Part shown: positions 25,366 to 36,369 of the stretch, piece after piece
How the letters are laid out: each line of letters opens with the position of its first letter
Numbering within the stretch: the stretch's first letter is position 1
Source: Sipunculus nudus
Lineage: Eukaryota > Annelida > Sipuncula > Golfingiida > Sipunculidae
DNA length: 64,000 bases
NCBI GenBank assembly: GCA_026874595.1
Contig: CM049307.1
Coordinates: 56,253,870-56,317,869, forward strand
Direction of reading: 5' to 3'
Program-made: the position numbers and the translations under genes
The notes under the pieces: generated by a model
Database searches by the model: none
Told to the model about the DNA's origin: nothing
What the model saw: only the letters and a program-made list of their open reading frames with translations

Positions 25366-26227
25366 GGAAGTGGCTAAACAGCCGGCAGGATGCTGGCAGT
25401 TTAGTCCACAGGCTAAACAGCCGGCAGGAGGATTGACCTTGCCCTTGAGTCTTACCCACTGGTTAAACTGCCGGAAAATAAATATATGGTTTATTTTAGT
25501 CTATTTAAGTGTTATACTCCGTACTTTCAATTATTATTTGGACAATGAGCTGACAACATGGTGATGACTTGGCAAATTGTCTATTTTGCTGGTCTTTATG
25601 TCATAAGTATGTTGCGTACTAGTGAGTAGGTATTAAAAGTGCACATTTGTGATATGTAAAGGGTAGTTTTATATAAATTTCTGATAAAAATTGTAATATT
25701 TACAGGATAGATTTTAGCTTTTGTGATAAAAATATACCAGAAATGTGAATGTTTGTCTAGAGACTGTTTATAGTTTATACACTAGTGTGCTTATGAGCAA
25801 ACATATAATTAGTGTGTGAAAACAAACAACTCAGGATATGTCAAATGAATGGCCAACGAATCAGCTAATTACTTGATCAAAGGTATAATCAAACAATCTT
25901 ACACCACCCCCAATTAAAGCTGTTGAGCCTAGCTATTGTGTTGTGAGATGATGCAAGAAATATCCACACCAAATGGCATTTCTTACAAAGGGGCTATAAA
26001 AATATCTAATTTGTAAGTCAGCACTATATTGTCAGCTCATTGTCAAAATAATAATGGAAAGTAAGGAGTATCACACCCAAATAAAGCATACAATGTTACA
26101 TTCATAATTTCATTTGCCATCAGTTCAGCAAGTGGGCTAGACTCAAGGGCAATGTCAATATCCCCTGATGGCTGTTTAGCCTGTGGACTAAACATGCTGG
26201 CACCCTGCCGGCTGTTTTTGCTACTTC
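25366..26227. mobile_element. non-autonomous DNA transposon with complex TIRs and 10-bp target duplication
   Basis: The element is absent from copy B of the duplication (site near 52226-52240). It is flanked by TTTAAGTAAT at 25356-25365 and 26228-26237. The ends are inverted repeats of about 60 bp: the left starts GAAGTGGCTAAACAGCCGGC and the right, reversed, starts GAAGTAGCAAAAACAGCCGG; both continue with GTTTAGTCCACAGGCTAAAC. The subunit GGCTAAACAGCCGGCAGG occurs twice at the left end. A 9-10 bp duplication with long TIRs would suit a Mutator-like element, but that is only inference. No transposase is seen. Confidence 0.8.
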
Positions 26228-27952
26228 TTTAAGTAATCACACAACATCACTTATACAGATGTTCCATAGCCGTTTTCCACAAACGTCCGAGTTCGTTTCC
26301 CTTCACTGGTTACGATAATTAAAGGGACATAATCACGGCAATATTATGCCTATTTTTTTTTTCAGAATATCAGTTCAGTTTTGCTTTATACAAAAGTTTC
26401 TCAGGGAAACTATCTCAACACACGGTCTCAGAAGCTCCACTTGAGCTGCTTAATACCTTGTTTTCGCCTTGCTTGTGAGATGTCCGGTCACTCCTACGAG
26501 GTCGTATGACCGGAGGTCGGATTTTGCGCACACGCGACAGACCAAAACAAGGAGTAGTCGAAAAATGAACGAGCACGGTTGTGCACACCAGTTGTAAACC
26601 AGAAAAAAAAACGCGCTATGTTAATGTAGGCGCCAGTGACCGCTCTTGGTCCACTTTTTAACATTCGTGTACAAATGTAAGGCAACGGTTTCAGTACAAC
26701 ATTTTGGCAGGTACAAATTTTTTTCAAAGAGAACACGCTATTTAAATGCAACATGCTTTGTACCTGATTGGGTATCTTTAAGTAACAAAAATACGCTGCG
26801 AATCAGGAAAGAGCAATAGGATTAACTTAGAAGATGCCAAGCTTCCTAAGGCCTCACCAGTTAATAATGTATATTCCAGTAACATCAGACTCGCATATAT
26901 AGACACATTATCTTGATTTGAAACAGAACATATTTTTTAATGATTTTTCTAACTTGACCTTGTGTAAAAACATTTGAATTTCGAGAGAGGCCGTACCTCA
27001 GAATTTAAATGCCTGTTGGCAAGGTTAGCCAAAAAAGTGCACGGTTAGGTTGGGTTTGGGTAATCCAAGGTTGCTAAAATTGTGTATTCAACATAATATT
27101 ATAACATTTTGATTTTGTAAAGTTTTTTTACTTTTATTAAGTCCTGACAAATATATGAATTACTAAAGTACTAATGTGCCAAAGTAATCACACCAAAACT
27201 AACGAAAAGCTTGAGAAGAACTTGAAAATTCCTCGATGAGGTTATAAATTTGAGCCCCTATTGCCTCGATCGTTTCAGTAACTGGCCCACATTTTATATT
27301 CTCCCTTCATATTCGCAATATAATAAGGAATATTGCGAATATACAGGAAGAATATATTCGAATATACAGGAAGAATATATTCGCAATATTCCTCTTTGTT
27401 AGGTCAAAATTTCAATCCTATTTACCTTTTTTTTTCTTCTTCTTCTTGTTTTTCTGCTCATGTTTGTGCAAAATCTCCAATATGGCTGATTTTTTAAAAA
27501 GTGACCTTGACGCACAAGTTTAGTCATTTATAAAATCATAAATTATTGGTTTTGTACTCTTGGAGACAAAAGACGTTCTGTTGCGCCATGTGGACATGTG
27601 GTAGAAAGCCATCTAGATGAATGGCGGGTGTTTTCCTGTGGCGTTGTCAATACTGCGGTCCTTGCCAAGATTTCACTACAGATAAATGGTGGGTCAAACA
27701 ATCGTTACCTTTCTTGATCTAAAGCGTAACGTATTGATATGCCAGTCAGCGCGAACCTCCGGGCTTTAATCGGCCTAGGTACGAAGTACATTTGTAATAT
27801 GCAAATATTAACGATCCATTCAAAGGCACTGGAAAGGCCGTTAATAGAAGCAACTGAAGAGGTTTCTGCCAGAGTAACGTCATGTAGGCATTGGATTATT
27901 TTCTAATATACATATTTTAGTGATTAGTATAATCACTAACTGCCGGGCAGTT

Positions 27953-30449
27953 CTAGAGTTTTCCCTCAACTGTAAACAAATCAAGTTCGTCTATTATTTC
28001 TCCATATTCAGTCAACACATTTTTCAACGCTTTCTGTTTATTCGGTCCAAGGACATGCATGTAAAGCTGAGCATCAGCCGGTATATTTTGCAAGATCTCG
28101 TTCAAATGCCGCCGAAAATGAACATCAAATGACGCGCCGTCTAGTGACGAGAACTGAAGGTTTACCACATAGCCTCGTTCTGATATATGTAGGTCAGAAA
28201 AGCTGAGAGCGGTGCATGCGTTTCCTTGGCTGATTGTGACGTATGATGTTTGCTTTTTTTCAGCGGTTTCGATGTTCTCCCATGATACAGCTTCTGGAAT
28301 CCAGTAAACACTGTACAAAAACACACTGTCCGCTAGTTTTAGTTGCAGTCTTGTGTAATATTTTGATTTCAAGACTTCTCTGACAGGTAGGACCATTTCA
28401 ATTTCTGAACTAGGTCTCAGAATTTGTTTTGCTTTAACCTTGGATGTTGCCGTCCTCAGGGTGTATTCCACCTAAAAAAGGAGATGTTTTGTAATATTAG
28501 AATATGGAAGACCTGGACAGTTGTGTTGAAACAAGCTCGGCCCTCTCCGCTATCAACCCAAGTTCGATTACCTCTAGAGAATACCGTTCGCGCCATCTTC
28601 GCCTCGCATTTCCTTTAATAACTATGTGGAAAATATGTGAAAAATAAATTACGTTAAAATATGAAAACTTATCTCAATGACTAACTGCATAACATATTTT
28701 CTATCGTGTTAAACAGTGGAAATGGCTTAGTCAATTTGCATTCTCATTTCGCAAAAAAAACTCATTGATAGGGGTTTACCAAAATTCCTCCCGTTTAAGG
28801 GAATTATTAAATTTTAAACTTTTTGTTCAATATGTGACCAATTCAAACGTATAAAAATTATACCACAAGACCGTTCGAAAGTTTGTTCACGCAGTGACAG
28901 TACTGATGGCGTCTTTTACTTGGCCATACTTTAAATCGTATTCATTATAGCAAGTGTAACAATCATGCAATGTGTCAAGCAACGCAGTATGTCGTTATAG
29001 AAAAGATTAATTTCTTTGGTATATAACAGATTGCAAAATACTGTGGTGATTTTCGATTTGTTGGCGGGTTATTTTCTAATTATGACTGTACGAAGCATCC
29101 ACATGCCTAAGGACCCCCCCCCCCCTATGGTGGAACAGATTTTAGAACTTTAGACCGACAAGCTTAACCATACGTTAATGAATACTGGGCCATTTTAGAG
29201 TATATGTAAGTTCTGATCAATCAGTCCTCCCAAATTAAATGCCTTACCAAGTGAGCAAGTAACTGGTATCCTGACGTGGGATCCTCAATACGTTTCCTCA
29301 CTTGCAGCTGGTTTTTGGTGACATAACGGTAAGCTTTTACATTGGGATGCTCCTGTCGTACCCTGTTGAGTATAAACTTGTCCAGGATTTTTATCAGCCC
29401 TTGTCCCTGGTATTCTACTTTCAGCCTCATCATCCCTGCAAGAGTAGCTGTGCCTTTATCCGAAACCCGATGTCCCATGAATCCAATCTTAAAACATAAA
29501 AACAAGAAAGTGGTCGTAGACCAAAACCTCAACCAGATACCTATTCAAATTTTTAAATAAAACAGGATATGTTTGTCATGGTTCAACTCCAATCACATGT
29601 TACCTCAATAATAATCTTCAGTTATGACGGTGACGTAGATTATATCCACAATTTACGGGTTTGTTCCTTAAATGTTGTCCTAACCCTCCGCAAAACTTCA
29701 TGAAAATCTTTCCAGAATTTAAAATGGTACACAGACAAAGAACTGTAAACATAGACAAATGTACCGGGAGTGTCAGCATCTTGTATTCAGAAGTATAAGG
29801 ATGAGAACAGTGGGAGACGCTAAAGTTTTTTTTGTATTACGATTAATTTATTCTATTTCACGGAATTTTCAGGTCAAGCAATAGAGGGGCAACCGAAATC
29901 CCCCCCCCCTTCTCTAAATCCCCTCCCCTCCCCCTTGCTTGATATCATCGATTCACAGTATAATTTTTGACACAAAGTTGCTTGACACATTGTATAACTG
30001 GACAGTTCTAGAGTGGGCAAAACTCGATGACTGACAGGTAGTACGGTATCTAACGGACCATATACATTTGTTGTACAATACCATTATTAAACCGATAAAT
30101 ATGACTAATTAATGTAAATACTGCTCGAACTGCATTAAATCCAGGGACGACAAAATTTTGAATGCCCCCGAAAAGCCAATACCCTTAAAGGTATGTACAG
30201 GTTCCCTAAAGATGTTTTATAATTTAAAAAGCGTTTTGCATTCGTTTGTGTGAAAATCGATGTTTCTTTACTTACGATTTCATTTCCCTTTTCCAGGACA
30301 TAACAGTAACAATCGGGGTCACTGATCGCGTCTTCATATACGTTAGGAATATAATCAAGCCTATTATAAGACTGTTTACTGATTGCACAAACAGCTTCCT
30401 TATCTGCTGTTGTTGCAGCGCGGCATGCGAGAGCACCGTCAAGCCCCAT
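27953..30449 (-). CDS. HNAT/NAT16-like GNAT N-acetyltransferase, gene 3 (3 exons)
   Basis: Minus-strand exons are 30449-30276, 29487-29248 and 28471-27953, giving about 310 residues. Splice sites are donors GTAAGT and GTAAGG and acceptors after TTTTAAG and TTTTTTAG, both introns phase 0. Exon 1 has CRAATTADKEAV and YNRLDYIPNVYEDAISDPD; exon 2 has the acetyl-CoA loop EYQGQGLI; exon 3 has SFSDLHISERGY and DGASFDVHFRRHL. The start is the ATG at the same position as in genes 1 and 2; an in-frame open stretch runs further upstream but crosses a strong hairpin and has no family resemblance, so it is taken as 5' UTR. Exon 3 begins GTG-GAA, so it is not a separate start. Compared with gene 5, exon 2 differs at 2 of 80 residues and exon 3 at 18 of 172 (counted by eye). 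No inactivating change is seen. Confidence 0.82.
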
Positions 30450-30474
30450 GGTAATGCTAGCATTTGATGGAACT

Positions 30475-30534
30475 GGTTCCCAGCCTGCTTTGCGCTCGAC
30501 TGGAGCGGGACGCAAAGCAGGCTGGGAAGGAACC
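30475..30534. repeat. strong inverted repeat just upstream of the gene 3 ATG
   Basis: The left arm (30475-30494, GGTTCCCAGCCTGCTTTGCG) and right arm (30511-30534) are complementary apart from a 4-base bulge, around a 16-base loop. The inner 18 bp pair perfectly. On the minus strand it would lie about 26 bases before the start codon of gene 3, so in the mRNA leader if transcription begins upstream. It may be a tiny foldback transposon or a structured leader element. Confidence 0.75.
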
Positions 30535-30784
30535 CACAGACGCCAGGTCAGTGCGGCGGCCTCAGGGTAGAACCCTAAGACGCCATAGCAGCAATCTACT
30601 AGGCCAAATCTCACCTGCATAGCGACGGGTCCGCACTTAATGAACCCAAAGGCGATTATAACCAAATTTCGACTTAATCCGGAGACGGAGTATAAATTCG
30701 AGTCGTTTTTTTTTTCAATCAAATACAAATCTTATACTTATAGAAGAAAGTTGGTCCATCATTTTGAGTGATGATGCGTTTTTT

Positions 30785-31444
30785 TTAATTGCTTGGTAAC
30801 CACAAAAAAATCGGAATGACCGGAATTCCTGTGCCGTTGCTTGGTGATCTAATGATTCACAGCACACGATTAAGGTATATTGTGCATATTAATAACCCTT
30901 GCAATCAGTGGCGGGTTTAAGCATGTTTTGTCCGATATAAGACCTAATCACTGACCAACTTGCATGGTCAGTAAATGTGAAAAACATGTGACTCTCGATC
31001 CCTTGGCGGTAAATTCTTATTTAATCTGACTGGGTATTAATAGGATTAACAGGGCTTAATACTTTTGTGTCCGATTTAATTGGGCTACCTTACATAAATC
31101 AATCCTTTATACGTCTGACATTAATAATATATGTAACCAGTCAGGTATCGTGCAAAATCTGAGTGCCTCAGTGCCCCCGCGTCCCATTCCGGTGGGCAAA
31201 TGTTAACATCACTGACCAGGTCTTCAAGGTAACATACGAGGTATGAATTTCTTGCCACGAGCAGCGCGCTACGAAATAAATGTAGTCATATTCGTTCATA
31301 TTTTATTTAGAGAGTATTCCACTGAAACTCTATAAGCCTATTTTATTATAGCTTTAAGAATAAAAAATTGAGCCAACATTCCTTATCATAATTAATACAC
31401 CCCCAACCCCGATAAAAAGCCCGGTTACTAGATGTATCAGCTAG
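30785..31444 (+). mobile_element. Helitron-like non-autonomous element, copy H3
   Basis: It shares the ATTAAGG-TATTGTGCATATTAATAACCC region, the TTTAAGCATGTTTTGTCCGA region and the 3' tail with H1, H2 and H4. The end reads AAAAGCCCGGTTACTAGATG then TATCAGCTAG, followed by T. The terminal hairpin is decayed. It lacks the embedded GCGGATCC element that the other three copies carry, so it may represent the older form. Confidence 0.55.
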
Positions 31445-32203
31445 TGTTTTATATTAACCAAGTGGAAATCTGATTACAGATTATCTGATGCGAATGCAGC
31501 GCACAACCTATTTCAATGAATGAAATCTGATTAATGAAGTACCGGTGGTTACCAGGTTATTCTAAATGAATTTTAACCAGTACCCATGTATGAGACATCC
31601 GTGCCATAAACCAGTCCCTTGCGGAAAAGTAATCTAATTAGTCTTATGTACAATTAAATTAAGTTATTGATTTGTTTTCTTTTTTTTTAATCAATGTATA
31701 TTATTTGACATGAAGCCAATCAGTCAAGATATATGCTATTGTATGTAAGATTTTTATTAAATTAATAAAGCAGTAAACTGTCTTATGTTAAACTATCTTT
31801 TCTTGAAAAACGTATCAAAAGTAAATTACAAGTGCACTAAACAATGCATTTGCTTTTAACTCTCTTGTTGCCACCTGAATGACCTAATATTAAAATATTT
31901 GTTAATATTTAGAAAAATATCTTAGTTTATAGAGATGCTAAAACCAGTCATATTATAATATATCATTGACAACGATAATTACATGACTGTTTCTTTATGG
32001 TAATTCTGAGTTATTATTTTAAGATTCAATGTTTTCAACTCTGCATGTGAGTACAAAATGTAGTCTTTTTCTGGCAGGTCTGCATTCATATACAAAAGCG
32101 ACATTTACTTTTTTTTCTTTTGACGAACACCTATTAATCATAAATGCAGGCGCTTGGCACCTGTGAGTGTGCGCTACTCTTTGAAGTGAGTTGAGTTTTG
32201 GAG

Positions 32204-32252
<49 letters not shown>
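31445..32252. other. gene-free interval before the Penelope-like element
   Basis: AT-rich DNA without recognisable genes. It ends in a (TA)n(TG)n(TA)n microsatellite (about 32202-32256) that forms part of the landing site of the retroelement. Confidence 0.5.
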
Positions 32253-32256
<4 letters not shown>

Positions 32257-32341
32257 GTCAGGTGTGTGTTTAACTACACAACGATAAAGTGCTCGACTGA
32301 TAGGAGCTGTAGTATATGTATAGTTCAAGACTTTAACCTAC

Positions 32342-32400
32342 ATGGGTTTTACAACGTTGTTTCGTGAGGGCCGTAGGTCCTCACTCTTCGGAAACCCATC
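32342..32400 (-). ncRNA. hammerhead ribozyme-like motif in the 3' tail of the Penelope-like element
   Basis: Reading the minus strand from 32400: stem I arm (ATGGGTTT), core C-C-G-A-A-G-A, stem II (GTGAGG ... CCTCAC closing a 9-base loop), core GAAAC, a very short self-complementary stem III (ACAACGTTGT), an A at the expected cleavage position, and the complementary stem I arm (AAACCCAT). This is the full order of a type I hammerhead, and a minimal stem III is known for hammerheads of Penelope-like elements. The one departure is C in place of U in the CUGANGA box, which is expected to weaken or abolish cleavage, consistent with the broken state of the element. Confidence 0.75.
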
Positions 32401-32417
32401 ATGAAGTGGGCCAGGTA

Positions 32418-34579
32418 TTAAGATTTTTGAATGTTTGATCTGGCGCATGCGTAGTTAGCCAGGAGGTGTTTCGCCCTGTGTCTGCATGTGCTCGCGAGTT
32501 CGTTTCTTTTGTTTAGTGTTGACAATAGAGGTCTGTATATAATGAAGAATTTCTCTTCCAGGCAGAGATTACAGGATTTGTTAGTCGTGGAGTATGGTTT
32601 TGCTTTGCTTATAATCTTCCATTGTATTGAGTGTTGCACATGGTTGCCTTTCAGTTTCCAAATGTATTCGCAGAGAGTTGTACTGTTACGTTTGTTTACA
32701 TTTCTGAAGCTTGAGACGTGGGCATTGTACCGCGTTTTAAAAGTATTTTCTGTCAGTCCTATGTATGTTTCTGGTCTCTGGTTGTCTTTGCGTGTCACAG
32801 TAGCCTGGTATACTATATTACTGATGAGACAGTTTCTTTGTAGCGGACATTGTTGTCTGTTTCTGCAGTTACAGTTGTTCTGTTCGATTTGCTGTGATTT
32901 ATGTTTATTCAATACAGACTTGTTGTGCGCTGATATGATCTGGCCCATGTTTTGCATGCTGCTGTACCTTAGCTTAACATTGTTTTTATTCAGTGATTTA
33001 TATAGTATATGTCCAGCTGGGAAGCATTTGTTCAGTAGCGTGAAAAATTGGGTCCAATGTTGGTGGCTACGTTGTCACTGAATGGTGGGTTAAACCAGGT
33101 GATGCTTCTCCGTCTGTTGCGTTTTCTCCCTTCACTGTTACGGCCCTCGTTGGAGTTGGGGTGCGGCTTGTATTCCAGCGTGTAGTCATATCCGCTATTT
33201 TTCAGTATTTCTTGGTATACTGGCGCTGCTTCCTTGAAAATAGTTTCGTTTGATGAGATGCTTGAAAGTCTGTTGTTAATGCTTTTTGGTATGTTTTTTA
33301 TCATGGTTGGCGGATGGTTGCTGTCCTTATGCACATACAGGGGGGTGTTGTTTGGCTTTAAAAATGGCTTGTATGTGCCGGTTCGTAGGTCTAGGGTTAT
33401 GTCTAGGTATTCAACTGTTTTTTTATTTGCTTCTATTATAATTCTTAGATTGTTCCTTGCAAATATTTTACATATTTCCTTTTTGATGATTTCCGCTTGT
33501 CTAAGTGTTTTTCGGCATATGGCTAACCCATCGTCCCTGTACAGTCCGACGTTGATGTCCATGTGCTGCAGCTGTGACAGAAGGAACAGACCAATCAATT
33601 CACAAGTTTCGGCGCCGTCATAGCTGCCCATAGTGACGTCGAATCTGGGATTGTTGCGTTTGCACCATGGGGTATCATCGTTGTACAGGGTGGCACTTTT
33701 TGCGTGGCGGATGATGTGCTTTTCGTTATCCGATATGGTGTCATACTGAGATGCGAAGTCCAAGGCTTTGTCTAGTCGGTCTTCGGTGATTGACGGGTAA
33801 AAGTCTCATATATCGAAACAGATGAATGATGGTTTGCTCTTGTTTTCTACTTCGTTAAACCAGTATATAACTTGGTCGGTGTTTTTCCATTGGTTGAATT
33901 TCGTAGCTTGTTTAATGTTTGAGTTGATTCTTGCCAATATCTGCTTGCTGATTTTGCCAATATCGGGTTTGCACGGGTTTATCAGTCTGCAGCTTGGTTT
34001 ATTGCTAAAGTTTGGCTTATGGTCTTTGAGTGTGATGAAGGCCTGGCTTTTATTCGTGGTTCCTATTCTGTCACTGAGTTCAAGTTGTGTTGCAATCTTT
34101 TGGTCCTCTAAAGTAATCCGGTTCACCGATGCCAGTGGGTTCTTCTTATAATCCTTTTCTATATTCCTTTTTAAAAGTTCGTTGTACTGCTCTAGCTCTC
34201 TAGCTTATAGAAGTTATTGGTTTTGTCTGCGGCTACCTGTAATTTTTCTTCTTTTTTGATGAGTTGAGTGTCCCTGCGTAGTTGTTTCTGGAAAGGTTTG
34301 TTGGTGCTTTTGAATTTGATATTTTGTACGATGTTCAATAATCCATCTTCGAATTCTTTTAGCTCCGGTGTTTGCGGTGGTGGTTTAGCAGAGCGGAATC
34401 CATAGGTCTCTTTTTTGTATGCGTTGCCGCCGGGGTTCAGGAAGAAGTAAGATCTCCATCTGATATTTCTTATAAATTTGTGTTTTTTCAATCAAACATT
34501 TCAAGTATCCCTTCGGTGTTGGTATGTGGATGTTCTTAGTAGAATACCCGAGGTTAATGTGGTTAAGTCCTTGCTCCAT
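32418..34579 (-). pseudogene. broken reverse transcriptase / GIY-YIG polyprotein of the Penelope-like element
   Basis: The reading frame starts at the ATG at 34579 and must shift near 34455-34490 to reach GGNAYKKETYGFRSAKPPP. It meets a stop after KLES near 34192, apparently from a small local duplication (CTAGAGAGCTAGAG), then resumes with LKDHKPNF and SCRLINP (RT fingers). An in-frame TGA at 33808-33806 stands where a Tyr codon is expected (FDI-stop-DFYPSIT). The catalytic YRDDG box is at about 33541-33527, and MGSYDGAETCELIGLFLL lies before it. Another shift near 33050 leads into a Cys-rich stretch (CNCRNRQQCPLQRNC) and the nuclease motif ETYIGLTENTFKTRYNAH. So the coding region carries about three frame breaks and one nonsense change and cannot make the whole protein. 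No restored sequence is given. Confidence 0.85.
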
Positions 34580-34915
34580 GGTAGTTCAGAGAGTGCTCAA
34601 CAAAAGGCTGGAGCAAATTATAGTCAGGTGTGTGTATATATATATATTCTTTTCTGAGGAGCTCCTGCCACACAAACTTGGTTCCCGTCCAGCTACTCTC
34701 CTCTTTTATATATAATGAGTTTTTTTTTCGAAATGCCACGACTCCCCAAAGCCACCCAACTGTGCTAAAAAATACAATGGGATGTAACGGTGCCTGTGTT
34801 AATTTAGCAACGATCGCAGGAGTGTAAAAGCTATTTTTACCATCGGCGTCAAACTCAGAATAGTAACAATATACTTCAACGTGTTTAATACTCGGTATCA
34901 ATATATTATATATAA

Positions 34916-34918
<3 letters not shown>

Positions 34919-34961
<43 letters not shown>

Positions 34962-34963
34962 TA
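34919..34963. repeat. (TAA)n microsatellite
   Basis: About 14 uninterrupted ATA/TAA units directly followed by the 35.0 kb palindromic repeat. It may be the tail of a neighbouring repeat. Confidence 0.85.
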
Positions 34964-34974
34964 TTATAAATGGT

Positions 34975-35106
34975 ATAGCCGTGTTAGTCTGTAGTAGAAG
35001 TGTAGGTAAAGAGAAAGAGTGACGCCTTTAAGATAGACTTGTTATTAATACACTATTAACAAGTAAGTCCATCTAAAAGGCGTCACACTTCCTCTTTACC
35101 TACATT
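34975..35106. mobile_element. foldback repeat (long imperfect palindrome)
   Basis: The left arm (about 35001-35046) starts TGTAGGTAAAGAGAAAGAGT and the right arm (about 35060-35104) is its near-complement, passing through GACGCCTTT-AGAT-GACTT on both sides. The centre reads TTAATACACTATTAAC. The leader ATAGCCGTGTTAGTCTGTAG before the left arm reminds me of the start of a short repeat known from many animal genomes, from memory only. No coding capacity. Confidence 0.65.
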
Positions 35107-35158
35107 TATATATATTTATATATACACACACACATATATATATATATAGTTTTATATA

Positions 35159-35350
35159 CAGTGAAACCCGGGACTTCGGACACCCCGCCTAACGGAAAAT
35201 TTTTTTGGGCCGGCCGACAGAGCGTTTTTACTATTTTAAGATCCCCTCTGGGGCGGACACCCCGCTATTCAGGACAACGGACCCTCTTTGTCTGCCCGAT
35301 GGCTTAAATCACCCCAGTTAATGGACACCCAAGCGGCCACCCCATTCGAA
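35159..35350 (+). mobile_element. pogo/Tigger-like transposon fragment
   Basis: It begins CAGTGAAACCCGGGACTTCG right after a TA-rich flank. CAGT-starting ends with AACCC and repeated 'gacaccccgc' phrases are characteristic of pogo/Tigger-type terminal regions. Related words (GGACACCCCGC, GGACAACGGACC, ATGGACACCC) recur inside. The opposite end is not clear and no transposase is present, so this is an end fragment or internally deleted copy. Confidence 0.6.
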
Positions 35351-35872
35351 GTCGGAAGAAAAAACTTTAAAATTGCAAATATGGTCTGCTTCTGGTAGGA
35401 CTTATATCATTTAAAATGTTCTTATGATTTAGGCGTATTGCCATGACTATAAGACCGGGGCAAGTTTTACTCAATTTACCTTATTTTTTCAGCTGGAACT
35501 TCAATTTATGTTTCCTTTTATAAATAGAAGTGCCAACAAAATGACGGAATTCAAAGAGTTTGTATTGTGCTAAGCTTTCAGTTAACCACATATTCATTCT
35601 GAATTCTGGCCACATTATTCTAACACAGGCCAGGGAGCGTAGAAAATGACGTATCTATTACACTCGGACGATAACAGACACGGGTAATGACCTCTCACCT
35701 GGGTCGGGGGCTCAACGATATAAACCAGTCCCCGATCTGATAACATTTACATCACGAAAATAAGTCCCAACTACCAATCATAAGGCGTTTATGATTTATG
35801 ATACATACATTTTTTATCATATTTGCTTACACTCCCGAAAGATGTTAAACAAAAAATTGTACGATATGTCAG

Positions 35873-35917
<45 letters not shown>

Positions 35918-36369
35918 ACATATGTATATTTCAGCCGAAATATAGGCCTTCACAATTACAAAGTTTTACATGTCCCATGCCTTAACTTTCCAATAAATAT
36001 ATTGCTTAAAATGCTCCTGTTCGAAGAGCAAGAACATTAAAAATTCATTGGTTATTTCGACTCCATGTTTCTTGTTATACATGAATTATAATGGATAAAT
36101 ATCGGCTTTAATGGGCCCCTTTCACGCTGTACTGGTTATCCTGTTCAAGCCTATCCGATCAAAGTGAAACCACCTGGCTATGTCAGTGAGAGAGCGACTA
36201 GCATGGATAAATCTCCATAAAGAGAGGTTTGCGTTAGATTCAACTGAACATACAATAATGTGAATCAGCTCTTATAAAACATCACATGTAATGCGGTTAG
36301 ATTAAATTAACATATAAAATAAATATAAACTTAATTTATTTTATATTGTACAACTAGTAGTAATATATA
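35351..36369. other. gene-free interval with (TA)n tract
   Basis: Holds a (TA)n tract at about 35877-35912 inside an otherwise unremarkable AT-rich stretch. No gene seen. Confidence 0.5.

Larger units (their letters stand above)
20999..29811. repeat. segmental duplication, copy A (contains gene 3 exons 2-3)
   Basis: This whole block aligns in the same orientation with 44291-64000. Matching anchors include GTGTTCTCCGTC (21001/44293), GCCTGAAACG (22432/47633), CCCGCGGACCTTCCTCCACG (about 24992/51876), the terminal exon of the acetyltransferase gene (27953/54480) and exon 2 (29248/63436). The two copies differ mainly by insertions. The right limit is set only by the end of the window in copy B. 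Confidence 0.88.
32270..34618 (-). mobile_element. Penelope-like retroelement, flanked by a 17-bp direct repeat
   Basis: The minus-strand element lies between two identical copies of TATAGTCAGGTGTGTGT (32253-32269 and 34619-34635), which look like a target-site duplication. It encodes, in order, an N-terminal region, a reverse transcriptase and a C-terminal GIY-YIG nuclease, followed by a 3' tail with a hammerhead ribozyme fold. That order is the canonical one for endonuclease-bearing Penelope-like elements. It looks close to full length for its coding part, but no long pseudo-LTR is seen at the 5' end. Confidence 0.85.

Noticed and set aside
30135..30728. A 197-residue minus-strand frame as the full first exon of gene 3
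   Set aside because: Only the part from the ATG at 30449 matches the other exon 1 copies; upstream it crosses a strong hairpin and downstream it runs past the splice donor.
32488..33623. Plus-strand open frames opposite the Penelope-like element
   Set aside because: They are the complement of the reverse transcriptase and GIY-YIG coding strand, rich in Leu/Phe/Cys, and have no family resemblance.
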